Of a stretch of 64,000 nt of DNA, positions 23,501 through 35,934 are shown piece by piece; the stretch's first letter is position 1, and each line of letters begins with the position of its first letter. The stretch covers positions 992,001 through 1,056,000 of the forward strand of contig JAKULF010000014.1 in the NCBI GenBank assembly GCA_022661535.1, in the 5' to 3' direction. This DNA is from Eutypa lata. Its lineage: Eukaryota > Ascomycota > Sordariomycetes > Xylariales > Diatrypaceae. Under the pieces are notes generated by a model that ran no database searches, had not been told where the DNA came from, and saw nothing but the letters and a program-made list of their open reading frames with translations. The position numbers and the translations under genes were made by a program.

Positions 23501-24432
23501 GGCCAGACGGGCTCGGGTAAAACCTACACCATGAGCAATCAAGGCCAAAAGGATGAAGACCAGGATGGTGACGACGGCATCATACCTCGAGCGAAGGAAA
23601 TGATCTTCAGGGAGGTCGAGCGGTTAAGGGCCCTCGGGTGGGAGTATTCGGTTGAGGGAAGTTACCTCGAGGTCTATAAAAACAAGTTATACGACTTACT
23701 CACGCCTCGAGATGCAACACCCAAGCCGCTTGAGGTAAAGAAGGTCTCGGATGAACTGGATATCAAGGATCATAACTTCACGCCTCTCCATACAGAGGAT
23801 GACCTCGAGTTCATAGTTAAGACGGCTGAAATGAACCGTCACGTCGCCGAGACGAACATGAACCACGCCTCGTCGCGGTCACACTCGATCCTGGTCCTCA
23901 AGATACGCGGCAAGAAGTCACTCGGGGATGGAAAATTCAAGACGCGTGAGGGCACTCTCAACTTGATCGACTTAGCCGGCTCGGAAAGCGTAGGCAGGTC
24001 CGGGGCAACAGGAGACGTCGCCGAGGAGGGGAGGCAAATCAACATGTCGCTGACCCACCTCGGGACCGTCCTAAAGCAGCTGGGCGAGGGCAGGAAGAAG
24101 GAGTCTGTTGATTTCAGCAGCTACACCCTCACGCAGGTGCTCCGACCATCCCTAGGGGAGAAGTGCAGGACGCTCATGTTCGTCATGGTCAGCCCTCTAA
24201 AGGAGAACACCAAGGAGACCATTTCCAGTCTCAAATTCGCTGAAAATGTAAGTTGCTCTACACATACACCGATACATTTCCCGCCGGCTACTTGTGGTCT
24301 TCTGGAATATTTTTATTATTGATGAGAATCGGCACGGTGATCATGATACAGCAAAAGCTAACTTATATACAGGCCCAGAAAGTCAAGCAAGGCGGCGGAG
24401 GGTCGAAAGCGGGTCCCAAGAAGACTAGATAA
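20571..24432 (+). CDS. KAR3: C-terminal motor kinesin (kinesin-14, KAR3/KlpA type)
   Basis: Proposed exons: 20571-20588, 20669-21004, 21556-22387, 22455-24247 and 24373-24432; 1012 residues. A basic Ser/Pro-rich N-terminal tail is followed by a long coiled coil (about 330-640) and then the motor. The neck/motor junction DLKGNIRVMCRIRP precedes the head, as in minus-end kinesin-14. ATP-binding P-loop GQTGSGKT is near residue 745, switch I is SSRSHS and switch II is LIDLAGSE near 900. Kinesin-14 cross-links and slides spindle microtubules and acts in karyogamy. The third junction is uncertain: the in-phase intron 21005-21555 is 551 nt, ten times the local norm, and its 3' 450 nt are open in the downstream frame. 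Motor and coiled coil are secure; the N-terminal structure is not. Confidence 0.9.
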
Positions 24433-25348
24433 CCACAGCTTAGCGTTATGTGATGTTCTTTCAAGCATTGTTCTAGAAGTGGGTAGGGTTGTTGCGTGCG
24501 TGTCAGAGTTCACGTGTTATGGAATGAGGTGTGTGTAAGGGGGGGCTGCAGGCGTTCATAAGGGTGTTGGTTTCTAGGCGTTGAGGAGTAGCCGTGGCAT
24601 CTTGTTGCTACGGCCTGAACGTGATAACTCTCCTGTATATTTTTGGGCTCGCAAGTCTTCAGGCTAGCTACTTACATATAACTTTGCTCGATTGAAAACT
24701 TTGATCACACGTTCATACGGGGGCCGGATTACTGAAACAGCATGCTCGCGAATTAAGGGGGTTTTCATAACTAGAAGGAGATAAGGTAATCGTGATTGTC
24801 ATTGTGTATCGTTAAGATTTGTTGCGTTATTAAACCTGTTACGCCTATATCCAAATCTACCTCTCTTATAAGCCGTTTTAGCCTAGGGGGGTGGCTTAAG
24901 TACGTATTGTAAACGACCTTAGATGATAACATGAGACCCGATAAATTCGCTCTCCTGGCATAATATTATGAATTAAGCTGATGACGAGCTCGACAAGGTG
25001 GATGAATGGCGTTCCTGGGCAAAAATAGGGGAAAATGTGCATCAAATATAGGCATTATGGGGGTGAACTTGACGATTACCAGAAAAACTGACTGCTCCCC
25101 CCTTTCACAATAATCTGAGCAATATTCAGATCTGTTTAGCAAACATGCCAGTAATATATCACACATGATTATAATTAACAATGCAGTTGACTAGCAAGCG
25201 AGTTAATGAATGAAAGATAGCCCCGAGGACGCACCCATCGAAATGCTTGGGGGAAGGGGGGGTTGTCATTTCTATATAAGACTGTCTAGGTTTAATCTAC
25301 ACGTATACATATATATACCAACATGTATCTTGAATGCAATATGTCGAC
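24433..25348. other. Convergent intergenic region
   Basis: About 0.9 kb between the 3' ends of kinesin and cutinase. AT-rich with scattered T runs; no gene supported. Confidence 0.5.
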
Positions 25349-26685
25349 CTAAACTTCAGTATGTATTGACGAGGGGTCGGGGATTGAGGGCATCATGTCA
25401 GTCGGCCAGGGATCCAACGCATTTGCGTTCAACAGCGTCGTCGTTAGGAATTGAATAGCGGTTGGAACCCATTTGGTGTAGTCGAAATGAATTGGAACAA
25501 CAATGATCGTGCCACTGCAGAGAGCATCCCCGACATTACAGATGATCAGGGTTTTCTCTGGGGGGTACCCCTTGATTCGGCCAGAGTCCTGCCATGCCTG
25601 TGTGTCGCCAAAGGTCACTACGCCGGCTATCTTGTCTTTCACGGCTTGACCCAGTCCCTCTACGGCTCGATGCACGAGAGCAGCTCCCTGGCTATGGCAT
25701 GTAGCCAGATGAGGCCTACGGTCAGCTGCTATGTTCCCTTTTTTGTTCTGCCAGGATCAAGGAGACGACTACATACCTATAACCAGCCGCGACGATCTTG
25801 GAATTAGGACATGCTGCGGCTGCAATCAAAGTCCTTTGCACTATAAACTCTACATCAGAACTATATTCTTCCCAAGCCATCATCGTACCTAGAGAGATTA
25901 AACATCGCAACTGGGCGCATGCGGACTTGGGGTGTCGTAGCTGATGTAAACGAGATGAATAAAGAGCCAAGGGTGACTTACTATCACGGATGCCCCCTAT
26001 GAGGATTCTAGTTAGCCACTTCTACTATCTCTAAACCTTTTTGACTTGGAGTTCCAAGCCATGTCTTTGGTAAATACTCCGATATAAAACCAAGGGACTT
26101 TTTAAGACATCCAAACGGAGTCACATCTAGTGGTCACTTACATATTGGCGCCCCACCAGGACAGAAATTACCATCAGGAAGCCCCCTACCGCAATACAAA
26201 ACTTAGTAAATATTCGACTTCGCCACATCGGAGCTTGTATATATTGGTATTCGAGGAGATAGGGAGTCCGACGGCAGGAAGTTCCGAAGAGTCCCAAGGG
26301 AATACCGTCTGTTGGTTATGGCTCATTGGCCCTCGAATACTAACCAGTAGTTGACACCTTGAGCTTCAACATTCTGAACACCGAAGACGGTTTTGAGACC
26401 ATTTGACATCAGAGGGCCCACTGTGTTCCCCTACCGACCATGCCATTTTTCATGTTAGTTATGATACTAACGAAATTGCCCCCCTCGCCAGGAGTTGGGA
26501 CTCACAAGATTCCCTGGTTCCAATGTCGCCTTCGCAAACACAAATATGATGGGTGCTTGACAGCCATAGGTTAGAAACTCTTGGCCCCACCAACTGGTAG
26601 TCCACGACTGCCGAGTCTCAAGAGACACAGGGTGAGCCGAAGCCACCTTCAGTGTAGCAACGGCGAGGACGTATAGAAATATCAT
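25349..26685 (-). CDS. Secreted cutinase (CE5 family)
   Basis: Five exons: 26685-26506, 26430-26345, 26185-26142, 25888-25777 and 25691-25349; 254 residues. The N-terminus is a hydrophobic secretion signal (MIFLYVLAVATLKVASA). Cutinases are extracellular serine esterases that hydrolyse plant cutin. The joined model puts Ser141 in GYSQG, Asp196 in NVGDALC and His209 in PIHFDY. The spacings (55 and 13) equal those of the Fusarium cutinase triad (Ser120, Asp175, His188). Cys192 and Cys199 flank the Asp as in the family disulfide. The oxyanion Ser is replaced by Thr in FAKATLEPGN. Introns of 159 and 253 nt are long for this window, so a small extra exon could be missed in the middle. The protein suggests a plant- or litter-associated lifestyle. 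Confidence 0.88.
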
Positions 26686-28472
26686 GTTCTCTGGAGGTTG
26701 CTCTTGTTGCCGGGGGCTTCTGGCTCCCTGGGGTCATCTGTGGTAAGAACAGACAGGTGCAGTCAAGAATCCTCGGGAATTTCGTGTAGCGTTGATCGAA
26801 TATAAGTCACCTAACGTTAGGTAGGTAGCTAGCTTTCAACATGCGCCCTCACGCTACAATGCTCATATAAAAATAAATGCCATATCATTGATCCTGTCTC
26901 TCGCCTACGATGTTTCCGGTGATACTCTTGCAATGAAGATAGCCCAAAGGTAACGGAAAACAAGCCGATCTAGTGGGACTGAGATGATTGCTGGCTTGTC
27001 CCACACCCGGGGATCGCGTAGTTTTGCTCAGGTATGGCGCAGCCCCTGATAACGAAACCGCCGCTACACTGCATCTTCCCGTCGTTATCACCAGGTACAA
27101 GCATGTGAAATCAGGGAAAAAAAGACGGCAGTTGTCATAATGGAGATTCAAAAGGCAATCGACAAATTTGCCGAGGCGGCTACTACTACCCGCCCATCTG
27201 AGCTTCCTATTCCTTCCTTTCCCTGTCATATGTTGCTGGCTTTTTAGAAGTAGATAATTTAATGAATTACATTCGACAATGCACCAGGCCTTCTTACCTT
27301 CCGTTTCATTTCTCTATTTCTGTGTGTAGAGTATCGGCATGTTGGCATTTTCTAGTTAGGACCGGCTCTTCAAGTTCGCATGCTTTGATAATCACATCTC
27401 AAATCTTGCCCCTTGCCCCTTTCATACCCCTGGACTGTTGGCACTTGGTACTCGGTCATTGCACCTCGTGTGCTCGCGAAAGCCACATCAATTAATAGTA
27501 TGTCCGTAATATGGGCGTTAGATATATAGTATCTCATTAGACTTGGAAAGACTTTGCATTGCAAAGTAGCTTAGCCTATACCTATATTTACGTGGCTAAG
27601 ACATCCATATCAATCAATTTAGATAATGGCTAAATTTACGAATGTGCCGGAACGTGACATTGTCCTGGTAGTTTCGATTCAGCCATGCGGCTAGTCTATT
27701 GGTTGGGCTTGACTCCGGCCGGATCGACGGAAAGGATTGATTGTGCGACGTTTTCCTTTGCTCGTGTAGACTACTTATCATCTCTTAAGCGAGACCGGTG
27801 CACCTACTTGAGATCAATAGCCAAGCAGTGTTGCTATCATCTATATCTAGTTAATTGTAATTGCATTTAGAGGGGCAGAGGGGAAGAGAGCCAGCCAGCC
27901 AGCCATAGGTAGACACACATATCAATGGAAAGGAAACTCAGGTGAGGGTCAGCTCAAGGCCCTACTGGCATGCATAGACGGCGGCAATCAAGAATGTAAG
28001 GTAGCTTTGTAGAATGAGTCGCCTATTGACTTGACCTGTATTCATAACTATTCAAGTTATCTGTTAAGGGATACTATACTATACCACACAAATTCCAACC
28101 ATACTTTCGTTACTTCTTAGCTCTAACAAACGAACCGCAAATCTCGAAAACTCCCCGACGCCAGATTTCGACTCAACATAGAGACGATTGACCAGCTATA
28201 TCGTGATGCAACATTGCTAACCCCAAGACATGCCCCATATCTAACTTGCCTGCTTCGCACGAATAAAAACGGTTAGACCATGCCAAAATAATACAGTACG
28301 CCCTTTTACCCACCAAAAACACCATGTCACCGGAAGAGACCAAAAACCCACAGTGACTTTCCTAGTGAAAGGCCTTGGTGATTGCAGATAATAGTGTTTC
28401 CCGTCAACCACCAAGGCTCTCTCAAAGGGTGATGCTATCTTCGGACCTCTTCATTTTCCTATTTCAAATTCG
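26686..28472. other. Intergenic region, cutinase promoter and regulator 3' side
   Basis: About 1.8 kb. Contains TAGGTAGGTAGCTAGC near 26818 and a short (CAGC)n run near 27890. Small open frames lack family features; no gene is supported. Confidence 0.45.
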
Positions 28473-30796
28473 TTACCTCATGCCACTAAAATCCATCTCG
28501 GTGCCAATCGATCCAAGCCCCAGGGCATTCATTGGGACGTTCTCCGAGTTGGCACGTTGCAGTGCATGGAAGTCGCCAACAGTTCTCGGTATCTGGGGAG
28601 GCTGGTGTACGGCGTAGCTGTTGGCCCTTTGATTATTTGGGCGATGCATAAGTCCATGCATCATATTTTGACCTATCTGGTTGTACCCCTGATTCTGTAC
28701 AATATTTTGGGGATGGTTCATGCCCACGACACCCTGGGCTTGGCTAAGGCCACGATTCAGACCGTTATGTATACCGTGTTGTAACTGGCTGTTCATACCC
28801 GAGCTCTGATCCATACACTGAGACGACATGTTATGAGGTTGATGCTGATGCTGATGCTGATGCTGTGATTGTTGGTGATTCATAGTCCCTTGGTTGTTGA
28901 GAGAGGATTGCGATCCTTGTCCTAGAGAACCAATCATCATGTCTGGAATCGAATTGAATTCACCCATATGGGGATAATCCATGGCCGGGGACATAACGGC
29001 AGGTGAGCTAACCATGGGGAACGGCGTACTCATCTCGGGATTAGAGGGTGCCCCGGAAGAGCTGCCGGAATCGGTGACCATATCTTCCACCGCGGGTGCA
29101 GGCCCTGGAGTGAAGGGTTCGGTCTTGAACTCGGTTATGAGCGGTGGCTGGCCCATACCGGCATTGCCAAACCCATCAAATATATCCACGTTGCAGGCAT
29201 TATCCGGCGCTCGCTGCAAGTTTGGGTTGGCCAAGCGTGGTAAGATATCGTGGACCTTGTTGAGGAGGAGAGGTAGAAAATGGTGTTCTCCGCTTCGAAG
29301 GGCCGACAGTATCTGGAGAACGGAATGCAGCTGCTCGCGGGGGCCAACAGTAAAGATGCTGCCCGACGATGGCTGGGACACGAGAACATCCATAAGGCCA
29401 CAGGTGAGTTCCAGTAGCTTAGCAACCATCGGGACACCAAGTATTTCCGTACTCTGAGTGGAGAACTGTGATGTCAAGGACATAACGTCACGGGACATGT
29501 CGACTTGATACTGGAACGGTATCTGATCCTCACATTTCGGTGGGACACAACCGTTCTGCATACTCAATTGCCAGACAATTGCCTTCAACCATTGCTGACT
29601 AGTACGCAGCTCAGACTGCTCATGCTCCTGGCTGTGCATATACGATGCTACCGTCTGCGGAAGCTGCTTTTGAAGGGCATTCAGGTATGAGGGGGAGCAC
29701 TCCTCGCGCCTTCTGTCCCAAAGTGATAAGAATGCGTTGTCGAAGTATCTGAAGACACTGACTAAGACGATGAAACCTTCTAGTTGGGAAGCAAGGGGAT
29801 CGGAGGGATCTTCAGCGATTGTAGGAAGATTGATGCTAGGCTGAAGCGTAACGGGTCTTCCACGCTGCAAAGCATACGCCCTATGTACAATTAAGAGTCA
29901 GCTGCACTGTGGATGGAAAGCCGAGACGTAGCACAGCTACATGGGACATACCTTTCTGTAACAAATAACAACCAATATAGTCTGCGATATCTTGGGCCCT
30001 GGAAATCATCACGCTGAGAATACGTGTCCTCCTTGGTCATATCCATAAGATGAGCCAACGTAGTAGCCTCACGGAGGTAAAACCACGCCTTGTCGTGAAA
30101 ATCGAGCGCGTAGTGGCAGCAGAAGAGAAGGTAACTGGTGCAGAGACTATTCAAAGAGGGACACTCGAGGTATTCGTGTCCCTTCCGTACTCGTATCGTC
30201 TCTTCCATCAACAGAGTCGCAGAAACGATATTGGCACCGGGGATGTGATCAAGGACGGGGTCGAGACCGGGCATGCTCATGCCGGGTTGGAACATCATAA
30301 AGGCACTCAACGAGGTCAACAGGCAGTATGTGTCGATATTCTGATCGATGAACATGACCTCGTGTTCCAAACGTTGTCGGTTGAGTATAGGCATGATGGA
30401 ATACATATTGGCAAAGAAGAAATCGATACTCTCCTTGGCCATCTCGCCCGTCATAAGACCAGGAGTAGGGGCCAGGGTTGGACTGCAAGGCGGGTTGGCG
30501 ATTCCATTGATTCGATTCTGGACCTTCGCGGAAAGACTGGTCTGTCGCTGGGTTTCGCGCAGCTCACTGATGACCTTGGCTCTTGAGCCCTTGGGACCTT
30601 TCTTCTGGGGGATCGCGTTGTATGTGCAAGTCAACTGAGCCGAGGAGCAGTTTCGACACGGGTTGATACCATCACACTTTACTTTCCTGCGGTGGCAGGC
30701 GTCACAGGCCCTGTTAAGAAGAGTGTTAGACTGACTATCCATCGTGTTTCCTAGAAGCCATCTCTCAAAGGCATACCTCTTGACAGCGGTCGACAT
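28473..30796 (-). CDS. Zn2Cys6 transcription factor with fungal-specific middle domain
   Basis: Exons 30796-30777, 30710-29952 and 29880-28473 give 728 residues. Splicing the 66-nt first intron joins MSTAVKR to ACDACHRRKVKCDG. The binuclear cluster is C-x2-C-x6-C-x5-C-x2-C-x6-C within the first ~35 residues, followed by a basic linker (KKGPKGSRAK). Residues ~110-300 look like the fungal_trans regulatory domain (YCLLTSLSAFMMF, RRLYWLLFVTER). The last ~200 residues are Gln-, His-, Asn- and Met-rich, including a QHQHQHQH run encoded by a 6-bp microsatellite. The protein resembles sugar-utilisation regulators of the MAL-activator type by its zinc cluster, but I do not recognise a specific ortholog. 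A start further upstream at 30952 is open but less likely because it would skip this well-formed intron. Confidence 0.88.
28841..28865. repeat. 6-bp microsatellite coding for Gln-His repeat
   Basis: Four tandem GATGCT units inside the regulator's last exon, read on the minus strand as alternating Gln and His codons. Length variation would alter the activation-type tail. Confidence 0.85.
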
Positions 30797-33700
30797 GGTG
30801 GTTGAACTATCGCCGATGCTGTCGCGTTGGAGAAAAGGAATGGTAACCGTTCGCGATTTAGAGGTAGGATATATTGCGTTCTCGAATGCGCAGAGATAAA
30901 GAGAGACCTGCGTGATACCGATACGATGGGATTTGCGGAGAATCTGGAGCAAAGCAATTGGGCAAGATTTCTTAATCGGCCCGTCACTGAGGGAAGGGCG
31001 GAGGAACGTCGTTCATGGGGAAATCGCGGGGAATTCCAAATCTGGGGCGCAGTGACCGCTGCTCACACAAAAGAGAATATCTGAGCGAAGCGAGAAATAG
31101 GTTATCGTTTCGTTTCGTTTCGTGTCGTGTCGGGTCGTACTCTGCGTTGTTGATCCAAATATAGGTCCTAACACATTTGAGGATACCGGATCATGTATCT
31201 CTAGTCTAGCAATCTCTGTTCGAAGCAAAGGAACGTAACACAAGGTAACTACTAGTTAAATGACGAATATAATTTATGAACAGCTGGCTAGATGATGGTA
31301 GAGGAATAACGATATGGAAGTTGAAAATAGGATGAGAGCGCGCAAAAAGCGAGAGGATCGTGTGCTGACTACACTGACGGGAGACTAGATGGAAGTGAGA
31401 GATGAAGCTGAGAGAGAAGGACTGGGGAAGAGTGGATAGGTAGATGGGACGACAGAGCAGAAACAGGACAGGACAGCAGACAGACGGACGACAGGGTAAG
31501 CGGCAGGGTTTCTCCCCCAGAGCAGAAGGCCTAGGGAAGATCTTGGGCTGGTATATTTGGCGGGGGATCGCGCCTATTGGGGAATGTGAGGCGAGGCACG
31601 AAATTGAACATGAGAGAAATAAACGGACTTGCTTACCGTGGAAGGCCTAGCGCATCAACTCATTAGCCCGCCATGTCCGCTAGCTCAAGCCACTCTCAAC
31701 TACCCAGTACATACATTTCATGTACACGATTCATGTCGGTTACTCGTTCTGGATACCTACACTTCAAGTCACAATAGTGTATGTATCGGTTCTTTGATCC
31801 ACGGGGTAACGACTCGAGACATGTCGCTTTTGCCCAGTTACATTGAATAGTTTTGAGAGGTTATGTAGGTATATACCTAGGACATGATAGCGTTTATCTT
31901 CTTACCATGTATGTACTGTATTTGTTGAAGTAACATAGCTTCGAAATTGGTATTTTTACCTTCCAATTGCGGTAGTAAATGTTGTGCATAGAAGTCTATA
32001 TTGTAATGTCTAGTCTGCTATGCTCAAAAATAGCAATAAAGCAAGGGATATACATCTATAGGTGTATGATTAAAGCTATATAGATAGGTAGGTACTTGGG
32101 AATCTTTGATTTATCCGTCAATCTAATAAGTATTTGCCTAACTCTATATATGCATTTCTCTGTTCAATTGGATTACGTTGACATACATATGTACGTATAT
32201 GGTACCTATCTTATATGAGGCAATGTAGTTATACATCGGTAAATTCTCTTCAACTTACGTACATGCATAAAAATTTGATCACTTCTGTGCCACACGCAAG
32301 ATTTAAACAATTGAAGGAGTCATGTGAACTGCGCCGCTATTTTGTTCCACAAGACTAGACTCCATAGTAGACACATCAAGTCCCGACGTTCGTTTGCTTC
32401 GAGGTTTTTTCATTTATCTACAATGACGTTCATTATATACTTAATGCTATATCCATCCAAAGGGGGTACAGTAAATTGAGGCTCTCGTAGAATGTCTCAA
32501 AACTCGGGCATTTAACTTAAGACAAGGCGACTGAGGAGTGAGTAAAGGGCTAATAATAAAAGTGTATATGTGTGTCCAGCCAGCCAGCTACAGTCAGATT
32601 GGGAATAATCTGGTTAACTGCTTACTTGGCATTCCTTGTCATTAAGGGTTGTCATTAAGGGATTGTTTGGAATGGTCGCCTCTTCTCCTGTTCTCGCCTA
32701 AGAAGTTCATGGTTTCCCCCATTCCCAGGATACCTGTTTAGCCAGCAAGATAGGCCCTAACTTGTTTAAATAACAAAGTCATGGCATTAAGTCCTATCAT
32801 AGATTGCCCTGGTAGACATTATAATAAAAATATAAGCCCTACATGATACAACATGTAGTGATATCTTTTTTTCTTTTTCAAATAGAAATACATTGGATTC
32901 GGGATAGATATCTACAAAGCAGAACGCGTGATAGTCATCCGACAGTACTAAGACGTGCATGCGCAAATGTCATTAGCCTAGCTGACCCCTTCAATACATA
33001 AAGGGTTTAAATGCAATTGTATTCGTTTACTTTCGCATATACTGCGTATGGTGAAAAGGTGCATGTCCCGTCGACCGCCTAAGCAATGTACGATCCTGGG
33101 GAAGACCCCTGCCGGTCAGTTATGATGGCCCGTCTCCCCGCATGAATCCTCAACGGCGAAGGCTGGCCCCATTATCATCATCGGTCCGAAAACATGCTTC
33201 CCCCAATTATGCTGCCGCCAAAAAAGGCCAATAAATAGCGGAGTCGCAAGCGATACCAATACGCATACCCAGGACCTAGAGCAGGCCCTGCGTGCGTTGG
33301 AGTAGGTGGCAGTCCCTCGGTTCTGCCACCAGGTCCTATCCAAGAAGTACCGGCATAACAAGATGTACTCTATGATCTTTGACATAGTCAGGACACGACG
33401 TAGTCAGCGGCAAGGTAAGAGACCAGAGAGCCTTGGAATTGTATAAGCTAGAGGGTTATGATCAGTACGATATCATGTTGATCCAACACGATCTAGACAT
33501 CTAAGCGAGTTCAGTGGCGGCTGCCGATTCATACTTCGATCGGTTTGTATCTCTGTTTAGACGTAACCACAAGCCTGATCGACACGTTCAGCTTCGTCCT
33601 TGGACATGCCAGGGGTTGCCATGTATAGCTTGTGATTTGACTAAGCTATCTAGCTTGGACATGATCTGGCGAGATCTCGGCCTGTTTCCCCTCGTTTTCT

Positions 33701-33966
33701 GCAAGATCAACATCCGCCCTGCTTGCTAGTATTGTCGACATATTCTAGGTAGTGAGAGGCGGCGCGGACGTATCTCCTGGTTTTGACCTAGACTACATCA
33801 ACTCCGACATTTCGAACGACTGACTCCGACTGCGTTTCGGCACCCGTGATAGGTTATAACGGTGTCATGAGGTGATGCAAGTGGGAAAAGGGGTTGGGAA
33901 AATGGATAGCGTCTGGTAGCACCCTGGAGATATCATCTCCTTAATGCGACAATCGAGCAGCCATGC
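30797..33966. other. Long intergenic region (3.2 kb)
   Basis: It probably contains the regulator's long promoter and 5' leader. A CGTTT-type pentamer run lies at 31104-31137. An 89-codon minus-strand frame (33116-33385) and a 71-codon plus-strand frame (33514-33729) are open but show no family features, so I do not call them. Several TAGGTAGG words and AT-rich stretches occur. No gene supported. Confidence 0.45.
31104..31137. repeat. Pentamer simple repeat (CGTTT/CGTGT variants)
   Basis: Tandem 5-bp units in the region upstream of the Zn2Cys6 regulator, about 310 bp from its ATG. Confidence 0.75.
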
Positions 33967-35007
33967 TTATTTCCTCTTTGGCAGATATCTGACATCGGCA
34001 GCACAGTTCCCCTTGTCTCCATCAAAGCTATCTTTAGCGGGAATGAATACACCACTCTGTAGGCTTCCCTTCACGAAGTAGACATACCATGCCTCGTGTA
34101 GCACATTGCGGTGCCGACCGGTGCATTGTAGGATGACTCGACCGCCACTGAAAGCTTCGAGGGCCGACTGGACTTTCTCAAGAGGATATGTTTTACGATA
34201 ATCCGGCTCAATCCCGGCATGCTCCAACGCTCGATAGGTATCCAACATTCGAAATAGGCCGAAGGCTTGCATGAAATAGTCCACTACCTCCAAGCCAGGC
34301 TTGTAGTCCTCGCCGTAACAAGATGGGGCAAGGGTATTGATACACGTAGCATGTTTATTATACTCATGTGCCCAGAGATTATCGTTGGTCCCACTGAATA
34401 GAAGCTGATTAGAGTCCGTCCTAGAAGAGTGATACGTGATTTCAGATCCAAATCTTGCACTTACTATTTCGCAACCCAGTAACGATTCATAAACTCTACC
34501 AGCTCGCTGTTGCCAGAGGATTCAAGCACATCAGTGATATTGTCAAACCTCGGTGACATGCCACAATATTGTTCATAGGATCCATCGCACCGGTCAGGCC
34601 TATGATGCCAATCAGTACGTGTGCCGCGTGGTTTCTTTCGTAAGTAAATCGACTCACCAAAGCCCGTGTACTGTCCAGTCTGTTTCGGCACCTCCGACAT
34701 GCAATTTTTCATCCCAAAATTGAGTTAGCAACAAGCGACCGCCGGGATATATGAAGCAGCATGAGTCAGCCTGTGTCTCGTTATGGCAGCTAGTCGGGCC
34801 ATCAAGCGGACATGATGACGCGAGGCTGAAGGGAGGGTGTTCGGTCGGAGTCGTGGCAATTCGTGATTGGGAACTTGGGTTGGCAACATTGGCATTGAAA
34901 ATATCGATTGGGTTCGCGATGGAGAGACCGGTTAGACTCTGAGGGAGCTGCGATATGAAATGGCTTGCATGTGCGAACACGGCCCGTAAAGAACTTGGTG
35001 GTGCCAT
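33967..35007 (-). CDS. Ribonuclease T2 family protein
   Basis: Exons 35007-34658, 34599-34465 and 34393-33967 encode 303 residues. RNase T2 enzymes cleave single-stranded RNA through a 2',3'-cyclic intermediate, usually in vacuoles or outside the cell. Both catalytic boxes are present: CAS I as TDWTVHGLWP (His114) and CAS II as WAHEYNKHATC (Glu172, His176). Many cysteines (SSCP, TSC, DSCC, RCDG, QYCG, ATC, SCYG) are those expected for the disulfides of the fold. At this start the first 20 residues are only weakly hydrophobic, so either the signal peptide is atypical or an upstream exon was missed. The C-terminal extension of Rny1-type enzymes is absent. Confidence 0.88.
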
Positions 35008-35934
35008 CTCTGGTTGTAACGTTACCGTCTCCTCCAGCACTAGAGTAAGTGGTTGCTCGTGTTGTGATCTGAAGGCGTTGGGACAGGATGCTGAGCACGG
35101 AAGTCTATCGAATGCTTTATAACTCGTCGAAGCTGTTTCATAGGGTAGTCATGGTAATAGGTATGAAAAGTATCAGTGTGAAGACTGAGAACCGTGTCTG
35201 AGCAACTACGTATGTATCTAGATAGAATACGGCAATACGCAATGGGTTTGTGATAAGACAGGCAGGGTACTTTGTACATGTATGTACTACTCTCGATAAG
35301 AAGGTTTAACTTAATTTGACGCTACGTAGTATTTGCATGTAGCCTCTAACCTCTAGTATATTGTTGATGTCCACAGGCGGGGTTTGTAAAGATCAGGGCC
35401 CGCTAAATCATTCTTTAAATCTATTTTTAGGGAAGCATAAGCATCATTAAGTCAAAAGGTTAAATAAATGAATGTAGCTACCCATGAACGGAATTACCTA
35501 ATCATAGGTTGGCGAGCTTGAATATTAAGTTAAAGTTGTGTCGTTGACCCTTGACTTGGGTTTACCGTAAAAGTTCAAAATAGGAGTAAATAAGAGGAAA
35601 ATATTCTGAATATTCTCTTGTTAACTAAGTGTGCATATCTAATGCGTCGCGAATTTGGGGCAACCTGAGGACCTTCGATGCTAAGTTTGACTCGACCGTT
35701 ATTGAATCGAAAGCAAACCTGTTACAAGGACGGCAAATCCATACGTCAGGCAAGAACCATAGCCCCAAAGTAAGTTACAATCACAAGAGGCTTATGATAA
35801 GAGCAGTCATTATTAGAATGCTATTTGGTCTATAAGCATCACAGCGCTATCTATGCATCGCGGCATCACCTGAAACGCATGGTTTGGGCTTATGGCGTCA
35901 GTACCTTCCTTTACATCCTCACACTACCATTCCC
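35008..35934. other. Intergenic region between RNase T2 and AsnRS
   Basis: About 0.9 kb, AT-rich, upstream of the RNase gene and downstream of the synthetase gene. No gene supported. Confidence 0.45.

Noticed and set aside
26885..27229. 114-codon minus-strand frame upstream of the cutinase
   Set aside because: No similarity to any family I know and no support from splice sites or codon bias.
31104..31137. Telomere-like repeat
   Set aside because: The pentamer CGTTT/CGTGT is not the TTAGGG telomere unit and is internal, with genes on both sides.
33116..33385. 89-codon minus-strand frame with one hydrophobic segment
   Set aside because: No family features, no splice context and no neighbouring domain pieces; open frames of this size occur by chance in a 3-kb gap.
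33514..33729. 71-codon plus-strand frame in the same gap
   Set aside because: Composition looks non-coding and there are no recognisable motifs.
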